From: a virus
IMG/VR virus record: IMGVR_UViG_3300033995_001164
Coordinates: 186,001-250,000 of that record
Strand: one strand, 5' to 3'
Length of the DNA: 64,000 nt
Under the pieces are notes generated by a model, which did not search any database, was not told the DNA's origin, and saw only the letters and a list, made by a program, of their open reading frames with translations. The position numbers and the translations under genes are program-made. Shown one piece after another: positions 35,983 to 44,319 of the stretch; the first letter of the stretch is position 1; each line of letters starts with the position of its first letter.

Positions 35983-36270
35983 ATGGTAAATTTTGAAAAC
36001 TTACAAGAAGGGTGGGTTAAATTTTCACGAATACCTTGTGTTGAAGGATGTATTGATGTTTGGTATGGTGATTGTGCTTATAACCCAAATAGTGAAATTG
36101 AACCTCGTTGGAACCTAAACTCATTCACAACATTTATTAGATTAAATGGTGAAGGAGAATGGTTTCCAAACGGATATAGAAAAGGAATTAAAGGGTTTGC
36201 CGGAGAAATGGATGAAGTTGCAACATCACAAGAAATTTGGGACGAAATAAGTAAATGCAATGAAGAATGA
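35983..36270 (+). CDS. Hypothetical protein
   Basis: 95 residues, Trp/Gly/Glu-rich. Overlaps the next start by 4 bases. Not recognised. Confidence 0.5.
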   Translation: MVNFENLQEGWVKFSRIPCVEGCIDVWYGDCAYNPNSEIEPRWNLNSFTTFIRLNGEGEWFPNGYRKGIKGFAGEMDEVATSQEIWDEISKCNEE

Positions 36271-36518
36271 ATAAAGTAAAAATAACAGACATATCACAAC
36301 TAGTGGAAGGTCAATTAGATATTGATGTTGTTCGTCAATTCTATTTAGAGGTTTTGTATTGTGTTGTGGAGGATTATAGAAGTATAAACGACATTAACGA
36401 TATTGTTAATGATTTATCACCCCTCCCGGAAAAAAAGTTAGAACATTTCAAAATACATTTGGAAGGTTTTGTTGATGATTTAATTTATGATGGTGTAATA
36501 ACGAAAGTTCAAAAATGA
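36267..36518 (+). CDS. Hypothetical protein
   Basis: 83 residues, acidic helical. Translationally coupled on both sides by 4-base overlaps. Not recognised. Confidence 0.5.
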   Translation: MNKVKITDISQLVEGQLDIDVVRQFYLEVLYCVVEDYRSINDINDIVNDLSPLPEKKLEHFKIHLEGFVDDLIYDGVITKVQK

Positions 36519-36910
36519 TGAAAGGGATTATAAAAGTTAGAAGTTTTGATTCATTAAAAAAATTGAATTACAAACGAGCAAAAGGGAAAAGTATAAACAT
36601 TAAATCGTTGGATACCTCAACTAGTGAATCAATTATAACTTTAGAGAAATTAGGTCTTTTAACTCCTGAATTGTTATGGGAGTTAGTTGAAAGACGAAAA
36701 TATCTCTGTATTGAAGAACATAAATTAGAATGGGTAATACGAGCCAGAGAAAAAAACTTACCTCTATTTGCTGAAGATATAGATAAGTATGTTAATCATT
36801 TTTCAGACGTTAAATTAGCGGTTTTAAGAATCCCGTATGAAATAAGAATAATACCTAAGTATAGAACTTACATTTGGAAAAAAGAAATTGGAGAAATAGA
36901 TGGAAACTAA
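36515..36910 (+). CDS. Hypothetical protein
   Basis: 131 residues, basic, helical. Overlaps the following HAD gene by 11 bases. Not recognised. Confidence 0.5.
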   Translation: MMKGIIKVRSFDSLKKLNYKRAKGKSINIKSLDTSTSESIITLEKLGLLTPELLWELVERRKYLCIEEHKLEWVIRAREKNLPLFAEDIDKYVNHFSDVKLAVLRIPYEIRIIPKYRTYIWKKEIGEIDGN

Positions 36911-37487
36911 AAAAATATTGTTTTTGGATAATGATGGGGTAATCTGTCTCTCCAATAATTGGGGTGGGAGAACCAAAAAATGGGATAAGTATAAAAAACT
37001 TAATCCCGAGGCGACCAGTGATACTACGGCGCCCGTCGATGTGAGGTTTGATGATTTTGATAAAAAGGCCATCAAAGTATTAAATCAAGTATTAGAAGAG
37101 ACCGGAGCGGAAATCGTTGTTTCCTCTGATTGGAGATTACACGCAACATTAGAAGAAATCGGAGAATACTATCTCTCTCAAGGAATCTTAAAAGCTCCAA
37201 TTGCATTTACCAAACGATACATCGGTTGTGATAAACCTGATGAGTTTGAATGGGTTAGAAGAACAATGTACGAACAACAAAGATGTATAGAAGTTAGACA
37301 ATATCTAACCGACCATCCTGAAGTTACACATTGGGCTTGTATCGATGATTTAGAGTTAGGTGAAAAAGATACTCACGATAGAGAACAAAAGTGGGGTTTA
37401 TCCAACTTCGTTCACACGCCAAGAATGAATGAAGGAATTAAACAATCAGGCATTAAAGAAAAATTATTACAATACCTGAATGACTGA
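36900..37487 (+). CDS. Second HAD-fold hydrolase
   Basis: 195 residues. ILFLDNDGVI (motif I; the second Asp is present as DND), EIVVSSDWR (motif II) and ACIDDLEL (motif IV). Same group as the protein at 33758, with an extra insertion at 25-60. Two such genes in one small-gene run suggest related but separate substrates, possibly nucleic-acid ends. Confidence 0.7.
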   Translation: METKKILFLDNDGVICLSNNWGGRTKKWDKYKKLNPEATSDTTAPVDVRFDDFDKKAIKVLNQVLEETGAEIVVSSDWRLHATLEEIGEYYLSQGILKAPIAFTKRYIGCDKPDEFEWVRRTMYEQQRCIEVRQYLTDHPEVTHWACIDDLELGEKDTHDREQKWGLSNFVHTPRMNEGIKQSGIKEKLLQYLND

Positions 37488-37498
37488 TATTTATCAGT

Positions 37499-38020
37499 AT
37501 GATTCAATACTTCACAGAAATCCTTAAAACATTTTCAACAGCCCAACGTATTTGGGCTTTGATTATTTTATGTATATCCGTATTTTTAATAACATTCGGT
37601 TCAGATATAATTGACGCGTTAAAACCGGACTTCACACAACAGAATTTGGTAATTAAGAGACAAAGAACTATGATTACATCTCTGAATACCCAATTAGACA
37701 GTTTGACCTTCAGAGTTAATGATTTGACTCAAGAAGTGATTGATGGACAATCGGAATGTTCTTATAAAAGGATAGAAAGAGAAAAGGAGATTATTACTCA
37801 AATTGATGAGTTAGAAAAGATAATAAGAAATATGAATCCTCGTACAATGGTTAAAAACCCTCGTGTATTGGCAATGAAACGAACTAATGATACTATTGAG
37901 GTCGATACAATAAGAGTTATTCCGGATGAAAATACAGAATCAATTATGGAAGATAATACTGAACTCGCAATATCGGCGTTACATGAGTTGAAAAATAGGA
38001 TTAAAAATAAGAAATATTAA
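37499..38020 (+). CDS. Membrane-anchored coiled-coil protein, spanin-like
   Basis: 173 residues. One membrane segment at about 18-37 (IWALIILCISVFLITFG), then a coiled coil (50-110). The tail is charged. Layout resembles an inner-membrane spanin, but no partner was identified. Position near a lysis-type peptidase gene (38429) is supportive only. Confidence 0.45.
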   Translation: MIQYFTEILKTFSTAQRIWALIILCISVFLITFGSDIIDALKPDFTQQNLVIKRQRTMITSLNTQLDSLTFRVNDLTQEVIDGQSECSYKRIEREKEIITQIDELEKIIRNMNPRTMVKNPRVLAMKRTNDTIEVDTIRVIPDENTESIMEDNTELAISALHELKNRIKNKKY

Positions 38021-38025
38021 TTTAT

Positions 38026-38388
38026 ATGAGTCAAGTTAAAGTATCTGCTAAACGACATTTAGCAAAAACAATAAGTTATCGAATAATCAGTACTGTAATT
38101 GGTTTTTTAATAATGTGGGTAATATCCGGTTCTATTAAAATTGGCGCAGCCTTTGGAATTGCGGAATTAATTTATAAGCCAATACAATATTATATTCATG
38201 AAAGAGTTTGGTATAGATGGATTACTTTTGGTTTGATTAAATCTATTCCGGTTAAGGAAAAAACTAAAAGAGTTTTTAAAAAGACTTATCATACACCACC
38301 TTTACAAGAACCAAGAGTTATTAAAGAAGAGGAACAACCAACACCTGAAATCAAAAGATTAACATATAGTAAGAAATCCGACAATTAG
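38026..38388 (+). CDS. DUF2061 membrane protein
   Basis: 120 residues. AKRHLAKTISYRIISTVIGF at the start, a membrane segment, and YKPIQYYIHERVWYRW are the DUF2061 signature. Inner-membrane location; biochemical role unknown. Confidence 0.75.
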   Translation: MSQVKVSAKRHLAKTISYRIISTVIGFLIMWVISGSIKIGAAFGIAELIYKPIQYYIHERVWYRWITFGLIKSIPVKEKTKRVFKKTYHTPPLQEPRVIKEEEQPTPEIKRLTYSKKSDN

Positions 38389-38402
38389 TCGGATTTTTTT
38401 TT
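38374..38402 (+). terminator. Terminator of the small-gene run
   Basis: AAATCCGAC-AATTA-GTCGGATTT with T-run, overlapping the DUF2061 stop. Confidence 0.85.
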
Positions 38403-38428
38403 TATCTAATAATGAGGTATTTATTATT

Positions 38429-39067
38429 ATGAATGAATTTAATAAAATAACTCGAACATATAATATCATTTCTGATATGAAAAAAAATAAAGTAACTGAG
38501 GCAACCGACATTAATGGTGTTGACGAATTAGTTTACAATCCTGTAACAAAAAAAGGCGGGGAGATAGGATACGGATATGACAATGGACAACGAAAAGAAG
38601 GGATGACTTGGTCCGGTCATGAAAATCATTTACACATAGGTTTTACCGACCGTAATGCCGCAATAGCAATCATAGATAAAGCACATTCGATGGGATTAAA
38701 AACTACTGAAAACCCATACGCAAAAAAAGACCCTAATAATAAAGTTGACAATGTTCACACAGGGGGGAGTTTACATTACAAAAATTTTCCGGGAACTCCG
38801 ACAGTTGGGATGGCTGTTGATATTAGTGGTAACCAAATTAAAATTACGGAATTAATTAAATGGATAGAATCTAAATATTCTAAAGAGTCAAGTTCCTCAT
38901 CAATAGACTCAAAAACCGGGACTGAAACCCCATCAGAAGAAGATGGTTATTTATCAAATTGGGCGGGTAATGTAGCTAAAACGATAATGCCGGTAGGAAC
39001 ATCAATCGATGTTCGTTCAATGGTTGGTCTTAAAGAAGAAATAGATAGGATTAAAAAATTATTATAA
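38429..39067 (+). CDS. M15-like peptidase domain in permuted order
   Basis: 212 residues; an internal ATG at 38477 begins MKKNKVTEATD, like the 4110 protein, and may be the true start. HENHLHIGF (His67, His69) precedes SLHYKNFPGTPTVGMAVDI (His116, Asp131). In M15 D,D-peptidases the H...AxD pair comes before the HxH motif, so the order here is reversed. The motifs fit a zinc peptidase on peptidoglycan stems, perhaps an endolysin or virion lysin. Confidence 0.6.
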   Translation: MNEFNKITRTYNIISDMKKNKVTEATDINGVDELVYNPVTKKGGEIGYGYDNGQRKEGMTWSGHENHLHIGFTDRNAAIAIIDKAHSMGLKTTENPYAKKDPNNKVDNVHTGGSLHYKNFPGTPTVGMAVDISGNQIKITELIKWIESKYSKESSSSSIDSKTGTETPSEEDGYLSNWAGNVAKTIMPVGTSIDVRSMVGLKEEIDRIKKLL

Positions 39068-39100
39068 AAAAAAACCATCTTTAATGATGGTTTTTTTTTT
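39066..39100 (+). terminator. Terminator
   Basis: AAAACCATC-TTTAAT-GATGGTTTT with long T-run. Confidence 0.85.
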
Positions 39101-39118
39101 ATATTTAATAATCTATTT

Positions 39119-39583
39119 TTATTTTAAAAATCTTAACTTATATACTGTGGAAAATATCAGTTCCTGAACTGTATCAATTTGGTTTTGGATGAACGATTCT
39201 TTAACACCTTTTCTTGCATTATCAATCATTGTATCTAATGATTTGAAATAATTAATCACTTGTTCAGAACTCTTGTAGTCCTCGGTTTTAATTGAATCGT
39301 AATTTTTAATAACATCGTACTTACCTTGGTAACTTTCAATAATACCATCTACCAATGTATCAATCCCTTCATAGTATCCTTGTAATGCCTTATGTTCAGA
39401 ATACGATTTGGTTTGTAAATGAAAAATGTGAACTTGAGTTTGTGAATGTAGTAATGTTGATACCATATTTTTAAACCCTGAATTACTTTTAGTGTTCGTA
39501 TTTTCTTCTTTTTTACTTTCTTGTTCACTTAATCTCATTGCCTTAAAGAGCATTTCTTTGGTCATTGTTATTTTATCGTTCAT
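39119..39583 (-). CDS. Tagged ferritin/Dps-like protein (DUF5856-like)
   Basis: 154 residues. The tag MTKEMLFKAMRLSEQ ends L-S-E-Q. The body has HSQTQVHIFHLQTKSYSEHKALQGYY and VDGIIESYQGKYDV, which I recognise as the phage DUF5856 pattern with ferritin-like His/Glu residues on helices. Dps-like proteins bind iron or DNA. A tagged, packaged DNA-protecting protein is one reading. Confidence 0.6.
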   Translation of the reverse strand: MNDKITMTKEMLFKAMRLSEQESKKEENTNTKSNSGFKNMVSTLLHSQTQVHIFHLQTKSYSEHKALQGYYEGIDTLVDGIIESYQGKYDVIKNYDSIKTEDYKSSEQVINYFKSLDTMIDNARKGVKESFIQNQIDTVQELIFSTVYKLRFLK

Positions 39584-39615
39584 AATTTACTATTTTTGTT
39601 TAGCAATAAATATCA

Positions 39616-39966
39616 TTAGTTTATCAATTGTAATAATATATACGATAATTTATATCCGGTGAACGCCCCAAGAGCGGATGGAATTGGGAAAACAATTAAC
39701 TGTCCCAAATCAGTAACATATTTGGGACGATTAACTATTTTACCCATGAAGAAGTAATAAGTTAAATACCCTAAGAATACTGCAATATCTGCCCTTGTCG
39801 AAATAAACACTACAAGCGTAGCACCAAGGAATCCAAATATAAAATTATCTCTTACTCCTTCGAATATTTCACGACGAGTTGCGGTTTTATATTCCTTAAC
39901 TATTTTCTTAATTTTGGTCTTCCTTTGTTTAAAGAAATTTGGATTTAATTCTTCATTTTCCATCAT
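39616..39966 (-). CDS. Small membrane protein, holin-like
   Basis: 116 residues from the ATG at 39966 (or 39963); the longer frame from 40020 overlaps the upstream gene strongly. A basic N-terminus is followed by two or three membrane segments (IFGFLGATLVVFI, AVFLGYLTYYFFM, a Gly-rich last helix). Holin is a guess from topology. Confidence 0.5.
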   Translation of the reverse strand: MMENEELNPNFFKQRKTKIKKIVKEYKTATRREIFEGVRDNFIFGFLGATLVVFISTRADIAVFLGYLTYYFFMGKIVNRPKYVTDLGQLIVFPIPSALGAFTGYKLSYILLQLIN

Positions 39967-40561
39967 CCAATATATTAGGGTAATACAATAATGTCGGATT
40001 CTTTTTTTGAATGTCAACATCCGGATAAAGTTTACTAAACTCCATCACATTGAATTTTTGAGTGATTAAATGGAACCCATTTTTAGTGGGAATCACTTTT
40101 TCAACTTTACTCCCAACTGGCTGAATCTCCATAAGGTCCATGGTAATGTCCCTCAAGAATTTTTTATCCTTAGTGTCGATATCGATAATCCATCTCTTTT
40201 CCTGAGTTTTAATTTGTCCAACAACTGAATCAAATAACCCTTTTTGGACCTGAGCACCATTCTTAATCCTTTGGGCCAAGGTTGACAACATCTCCAATGA
40301 TACATCTCGGTGATTTTGTTTTTGAACATGGATATACGCTCGGGCTTTAAACATCTCACAAAGTTGTTTAATCTCATCATACCTTTTATCAAGGTATTCA
40401 AGACTATCGACGCAGTAAGTTTTAATAGTTCTCACTGATTGGTGATTATCTCTCTCCCCTTCAGGTTGGTCTTTTTTCCTTTTGAATACATACAACATAT
40501 AGAAGTCTCCCGGTTCGGAAAAATTTAATAAGGATTTTACTACGTCAATATTATCTATCAT
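39953..40561 (-). CDS. Hypothetical enzyme, weak primase-like features
   Basis: 202 residues. RWIIDIDTKD and PTKNGFHLI recall the Asp-x-Asp and Gly-x-His parts of archaeo-eukaryotic primase folds, but the match is weak. It overlaps the membrane-protein gene. Function uncertain. Confidence 0.45.
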   Translation of the reverse strand: MIDNIDVVKSLLNFSEPGDFYMLYVFKRKKDQPEGERDNHQSVRTIKTYCVDSLEYLDKRYDEIKQLCEMFKARAYIHVQKQNHRDVSLEMLSTLAQRIKNGAQVQKGLFDSVVGQIKTQEKRWIIDIDTKDKKFLRDITMDLMEIQPVGSKVEKVIPTKNGFHLITQKFNVMEFSKLYPDVDIQKKNPTLLYYPNILDDGK

Positions 40562-40566
40562 ATCTT

Positions 40567-41112
40567 TTATTTATTATCCATCCAATCAATTTTAGGACAG
40601 TATTTGTTATATTTTGCCTTTGCGAATTCCACCACCAAATAAGTTTTTTCTTCTTTTGGTTCACTCCATATTCTCCGACCATTCTCATCGTATTTTATCT
40701 TACGTTTTCGGTTCCGGTCTTTAAGAGCTGTAACACCTTCAATAACCCCAATCATAATTGATGCCATCCATAATATAGCACCTATTGTTCCCATAAAATC
40801 ATAAAAACTATCTTTAGTTGGTAATATAAAAAACCAACCAATAAATGACAACATGCAAAAGATGAAGAACAATAAAAAATAAAACAACACTCCAATCCCA
40901 ATACGCTTTCCGGTACTATTATCATTATATTCGTAATCTTTATCATAAAGTTCCATAACAATCGATGGAAGACCAACCAAAGAATAAGGGATTAACACTA
41001 ACCAAGCTAACACCAATTTCCAAAAATAAGGACATAAGTTGTTTGGTAAAACATTTGTTCCGTAGAACCATCTGTACAGTTTTGAACTGATTGAATTCGA
41101 ATTTAATTTCAT
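40567..41112 (-). CDS. Membrane protein
   Basis: 181 residues with about three membrane segments (LVLAWLVLIPYSLVG, VLFYFLLFFIFCMLSFIGWFF, GAILWMASIMIGVIEG) and a basic cytoplasmic tail. It has its own promoter. Not recognised. Confidence 0.6.
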   Translation of the reverse strand: MKLNSNSISSKLYRWFYGTNVLPNNLCPYFWKLVLAWLVLIPYSLVGLPSIVMELYDKDYEYNDNSTGKRIGIGVLFYFLLFFIFCMLSFIGWFFILPTKDSFYDFMGTIGAILWMASIMIGVIEGVTALKDRNRKRKIKYDENGRRIWSEPKEEKTYLVVEFAKAKYNKYCPKIDWMDNK

Positions 41113-41128
41113 ATTTTTATATTTTTGA

Positions 41129-41159
41129 CAAAGATAATACTTTTTTTCATTACACCAAA
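41129..41159 (-). promoter_or_regulatory. Bacteroidota-type promoter
   Basis: Minus strand TTTG, 19-base spacer, TATCTTTG; start codon at 41112. Confidence 0.8.
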
Positions 41160-41200
41160 TAAAAAACCCCCAAATTAAAAATAATCTGAGGGTTTTTATA
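41157..41200 (-). terminator. Terminator of the 41215 gene
   Basis: AACCCTCAGATT...AATTTGGGGGTT, 12 pairs allowing G-U, T-run on the minus strand. It abuts the promoter of the next gene. Confidence 0.75.
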
Positions 41201-41214
41201 ATCCTTATTTTTTT

Positions 41215-41520
41215 TTATTCCATAAAATCGTTGTCATCGTAATCAAATTCACCAACTTCAGTGCCACCCATTTTTGTTCCATATGGGATGTCTTTTGGGT
41301 GAGATTCGTAACCTAATTCTTCACCATAAGAATTTGGGTGAAATCCAAGTCCGTGTTGGTAGGTACCAACAATTTTACCGGTTTCAATGTCTTTTACTAA
41401 TCTTTCAGGTCGTTTTTTGGTGGTTTCATAATGAGATTGTTCTGAAATAACCTTTCCTGATTTATACCCAAAAAGGTATTTTATATCACCTAATTCTTCA
41501 GTTAATATTTTCTTATCCAT
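41215..41520 (-). CDS. Tagged small protein (EEL...KVISEQ type)
   Basis: 101 residues. KKILTEELGDIKYLFGYKSG then V-I-S-E-Q is the same tag as in the PG-binding protein at 9096. The rest is polar and acidic. Probable virion cargo; function unknown. Confidence 0.55.
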   Translation of the reverse strand: MDKKILTEELGDIKYLFGYKSGKVISEQSHYETTKKRPERLVKDIETGKIVGTYQHGLGFHPNSYGEELGYESHPKDIPYGTKMGGTEVGEFDYDDNDFME

Positions 41521-41553
41521 TTTAATTGTTTTAATATAAATATAACGTATAAT

Positions 41554-41582
41554 AAAAAACCCCCAAGTTTCCTCGGAGGTTA
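41554..41582 (-). terminator. Terminator at the end of the stable-RNA region
   Basis: AACCTCC...GGGGGTT with T-run on the minus strand, directly downstream of the last tRNA. Confidence 0.6.
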
Positions 41583-41694
41583 TATGTAGGGTTGCCGGGT
41601 ACCTAAACTGATTAACGACAATCAGACCATCGTTCGCGACCTGTAAGAGTCCAACGACTGATATTATACTATACTTACACTCAAATATCTATTG

Positions 41695-41767
41695 TGGCCC
41701 CGGAGAATTACGATATCCCGACTTCTACATTATGAGTGTAGCACTCTAACCTCTGAGTTACGAGACC
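41695..41767 (-). tRNA. tRNA with CAT anticodon, unusual T-loop
   Basis: Acceptor GGTCTCG/CGGGGCC, anticodon loop CTCATAA. The T-loop reads ATCGTAA instead of TTCRA. Could be Met or Ile2. Confidence 0.7.
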
Positions 41768-41772
41768 TTAAA

Positions 41773-41812
41773 TTAGGTTTTGGTGTAAACACCCTACACG
41801 ACTTTAACCTAA
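41773..41812 (-). ncRNA. Short stem-loop element next to tRNA
   Basis: TTAGGTT/AACCTAA closing stem and an inner GTGTA/TACAC stem with a 7-base loop. Confidence 0.4.
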
Positions 41813-41858
41813 AAAGTACACTGAGTAATTTAAAACCCTCAGCGGTTTAATTGTTAAC

Positions 41859-42089
41859 CTATTGGTGGTGTTTTATATACCGACCAAACTTATCCACCCT
41901 CACAGAGAGTTTCTCCAATCTAAAGTTCCATTCTTTGAACTTTCCTAAGCCCGATTTTACTCTTGCTTGTTTAATCGCAGATTCTTCTGCCTTCTCACGT
42001 CCGTCTTCTGTTGTTTCAACAAAAAACGTGGGAGCCTGAACACCGTTTCTAACGGGAACTACTCTCCAAATTCTCAATTTCTGAGTCAT
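41859..42089 (-). CDS. Small hypothetical protein
   Basis: 76 residues, basic, beta then helix then beta. It lies between the tRNAs, same strand. Not recognised, but the composition is that of a real protein. Confidence 0.5.
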   Translation of the reverse strand: MTQKLRIWRVVPVRNGVQAPTFFVETTEDGREKAEESAIKQARVKSGLGKFKEWNFRLEKLSVRVDKFGRYIKHHQ

Positions 42090-42173
42090 AAATTTTAGCT
42101 AATAGCTAAAACTATGTGGAGTTCGGATTTTGGTTTTTCATATTGATAATTTACACATTTTCTAATTAAAAGA

Positions 42174-42277
42174 AATATTAAACATATGGTGGTCTATCAC
42201 CTCACATTTTCAACGGGTCCAATTTTATGTGTGCCTCACTGGTTTACTTCTGCAATGTCACTTTAATGTTTAATATT
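42174..42277 (-). ncRNA. Structured RNA bounded by 12-bp inverted repeats
   Basis: AATATTAAACAT at one end and ATGTTTAATATT at the other. The interior has GTG/CAC hairpins and is richer in GC than the flanks. It touches the stop codon of the next HNH gene. No known RNA family recognised. Confidence 0.5.
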
Positions 42278-43073
42278 ACTTATTTTGGACAATTTTTATC
42301 ATTTCCATAATCCCATAATTTTTACACCATTTTCTAACCGCATTATCACTAACATTATAATGACGACCAACGGATGTAAATGTCTTGTGTTTCTCAAAAA
42401 TTTCCAATAATTCAGGAACTTTTGGGATTATGTTATTTATTCTTTTTCCTTCATAATAACACTCAATAGAACAATATTTTTTACTTTTTCCAGTATATTC
42501 TCCGTTACAAGTTAAACATTGTTTAATTTCTTTTTCCTTTGGTGGTAATTTAACTAACTCGGCATTTGTTAAATTATTTAACCACTCTATGGATGGTTCT
42601 GATTTTTTTGTTTTTACATTTTTACCTCGATAATTATTAGTCATAGCGTGACAATTAGGGCATAATATTTGTAAATTATTTAATCTATTATCATTTGAAT
42701 CACCATTTATATGATGTAATTCTAATTTAATTGGTTGTTCCATCCATTGTGATAATCCACAACATTCACAGGTTTTAGTTTTTAACCCGTCTTCAATTAA
42801 TCGTTTTCTTAAATTATGACTCCCATAAACAGAACCTTTAATTAATATTTTATCCAAACTCATTGGTGGGATAACTTTTCTATATCTATCACCCTGATTC
42901 CAACCTTGTCCGGTAAAATGGGATGTATCAATATTAAATTCTGTAATTTTATTTCTGAGTGTTTTATAATTTCCACCAGCAGCAATAATCCCTAATTTTT
43001 TACAAACTTCAGATATTGACAACGATTCTTTAATAACTTGTTCTAAACTCTCTTTTGTGTGTTTATATTTCAT
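42276..43073 (-). CDS. HNH homing-type endonuclease
   Basis: 265 residues. N-terminal HTH-like repeats (SLEQVIKESLSISEVCKKLG), then a Cys-flanked HNH core (CECCG...LELHHINGDSNDNRLNNL...CPNCH), a second zinc pair, and a C-terminal HTH. Same architecture as the 46994 gene. Located among tRNA genes, a usual target for mobile nucleases. Confidence 0.85.
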   Translation of the reverse strand: MKYKHTKESLEQVIKESLSISEVCKKLGIIAAGGNYKTLRNKITEFNIDTSHFTGQGWNQGDRYRKVIPPMSLDKILIKGSVYGSHNLRKRLIEDGLKTKTCECCGLSQWMEQPIKLELHHINGDSNDNRLNNLQILCPNCHAMTNNYRGKNVKTKKSEPSIEWLNNLTNAELVKLPPKEKEIKQCLTCNGEYTGKSKKYCSIECYYEGKRINNIIPKVPELLEIFEKHKTFTSVGRHYNVSDNAVRKWCKNYGIMEMIKIVQNK

Positions 43074-43150
43074 AATGTTCCTTTATTATAAATATCTCGA
43101 ACCTACACAAAGTTTAAGTTTTTTAATTATTTTTTACGATTACCTTTTTG

Positions 43151-43235
43151 TACCCGGAGAGGGACTTGAACCCTCAACCCCCTTACGGAGGACTAGATTT
43201 TAAGTCTAGCGTGTATACCATTCCACCACCCGGGT
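43151..43235 (-). tRNA. tRNA-Leu (TAA)
   Basis: 85 bases, class II. Acceptor ACCCGGG/TCCGGGT, anticodon loop CTTAAAA, T-loop TTCAAGT, long variable arm. Confidence 0.9.
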
Positions 43236-43240
43236 AGTTG

Positions 43241-43316
43241 TTGATAAGGTGGGTTTCGAACCCACGGACTCTCGGCAGTTACCCACCGAGTGTTTCGCCA
43301 ACAAAACTTCTTACCA
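43241..43316 (-). tRNA. tRNA-like gene with 10-base anticodon loop
   Basis: Acceptor TGGTAAG/CTTATCA, D arm GTTT/AAAC, T arm GTGGG/CCCAC with TTCGAAA. The anticodon stem CTCGG/CCGAG encloses ten bases, TGGGTAACTG, instead of seven, so the anticodon cannot be assigned. Confidence 0.6.
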
Positions 43317-43530
43317 ATCCTTCCACCAATGAGATTATTTTGGTGTAGATGTCCACAGTTTTTCTATTCAAAACCCATCGCGTCTTACCGCTTAAAAGTC
43401 AACAACTACTCGGAGGGATTGTTGTCAGTTCCCTTTATTCCGACAGACCCCCTCTGTAAAACCGTATGAGGCGTCAGCTACATCATTATTTCGAACGATG
43501 CCAAATCATTGAGTATCTCTATCTCATTTG
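43317..43530 (-). other. Structured spacer between tRNAs
   Basis: No gene seen. It holds several short inverted repeats, such as ACAGA-CCCCC-TCTGT, CAACAA...TTGTTG and CAAAT...ATTTG. Confidence 0.4.
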
Positions 43531-43620
43531 TTGTTAGAACAGGAATCGAACCCGTGCTCTGCCGAAGATACCCCACTTTCGTGAATCGACGACCAAATAC
43601 TACCACTATATCATCTAACA
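43531..43620 (-). tRNA. tRNA-like gene, 90 bases, anticodon unresolved
   Basis: Acceptor TGTTAGA/TCTAACA, D arm ATAT...GTAT, T arm ACGGG/CCTGT with TTCGATT. Between them are 39 bases that do not fold as a 5-7-5 anticodon arm; a small insertion is possible. Confidence 0.55.
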
Positions 43621-43624
43621 ATTG

Positions 43625-43698
43625 AGGTTCCTGTCAGAATCGAACTGACTCTATTCGGGGTTACAAAACCCGTGCACCACCTTTTATGCGTAGGAACC
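43625..43698 (-). tRNA. tRNA-Thr (TGT)
   Basis: Acceptor GGTTCCT/AGGAACC, loop TTTGTAA, T-loop TTCGATT. Confidence 0.88.
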
Positions 43699-43910
43699 CT
43701 GTTGCAGAGTATTTTTTTTAAGTAGAAGTCAACTCTGTCTCTTAAACTACTAAAAGAAACTGTCCAAGGTCTATCCTGCTTTCGCTGTCCAGATTTTTCT
43801 CTGTTTCTTTTAACATCATCACTTCGGCCACATTGGGAGAACCGCAGTTCCCACGTTGTTTAAGGAGGTAGTTTGGCGGTGTATCACACCGAGTTATGAT
43901 AATGTATTTG
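43699..43910 (-). other. Structured spacer with stem-loops
   Basis: Contains AAAGAAAC...GTTTCTTT (43753-43810) enclosing a GC-GAAA-GC tetraloop hairpin, CAGAGT...ACTCTG, and CGGTGT-GAT-ACACCG. No gene seen. Confidence 0.45.
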
Positions 43911-43984
43911 TACCCCCGGTGAGAGTCGAACTCACAAAACTCTTCATCCTAAGTGAAGCGGCTTTCCCGTTTGCCCACGAGGGT
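43911..43984 (-). tRNA. Class I tRNA with TAG anticodon
   Basis: Acceptor ACCCTCG/CGGGGGT, anticodon stem CTTCA/TGAAG, loop CTTAGGA giving UAG (reads CUA). The variable loop is short, unlike normal Leu tRNAs. Confidence 0.75.
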
Positions 43985-43991
43985 ATTATTG

Positions 43992-44064
43992 TATCCTTAT
44001 CGGGATTCGAACCCAAACGACAAATTTAGAAGATTTGTATGCCAATCCATTACATCATAAGGAC
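43992..44064 (-). tRNA. tRNA-Arg (TCT)
   Basis: Acceptor GTCCTTA/TAAGGAT, loop CTTCTAA, T-loop TTCGAAT. Confidence 0.92.
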
Positions 44065-44077
44065 GTTTTTTTTTTTG

Positions 44078-44151
44078 AGACGATAGTCGGTCTCGAACCG
44101 ACCTTATTCCACATTGGAAGTGTGGTGCCATACCTACTAGGCGATACCGTC
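44078..44151 (-). tRNA. tRNA-Gly (TCC)
   Basis: Acceptor GACGGTA/TATCGTC, loop CTTCCAA, T-loop TTCGAGA. Confidence 0.92.
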
Positions 44152-44230
44152 ATTTTTTGGGTAGATTCAGACTAGTACTGTCTACCGGGACCTCAAGTTT
44201 GAATTTCTTCAGGGAATTGAGACACATTCG

Positions 44231-44302
44231 TAGCAGGTGCTGGATTCGAACCAACGACCTAGAGGTTATGAGCCTCCCGAGCTACCTCTGCTCTAACCTG
44301 CA
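44231..44302 (-). tRNA. tRNA with CAT anticodon, initiator-like
   Basis: Acceptor TGCAGGT/ACCTGCT with an unpaired first position (T-T), as in initiator tRNAs. Loop CTCATAA, T-loop TTCGAAT. The three G-C pairs of initiators are absent. Confidence 0.85.
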
Positions 44303-44319
44303 ATTTATTTGTTTTTAGT

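Noticed and set aside
41583-41694. Possible extra tRNA before the last CAT tRNA
   Set aside because: There is a CTGATT-AACGAC-AATCAG hairpin, but no pairing acceptor or T arm could be found.
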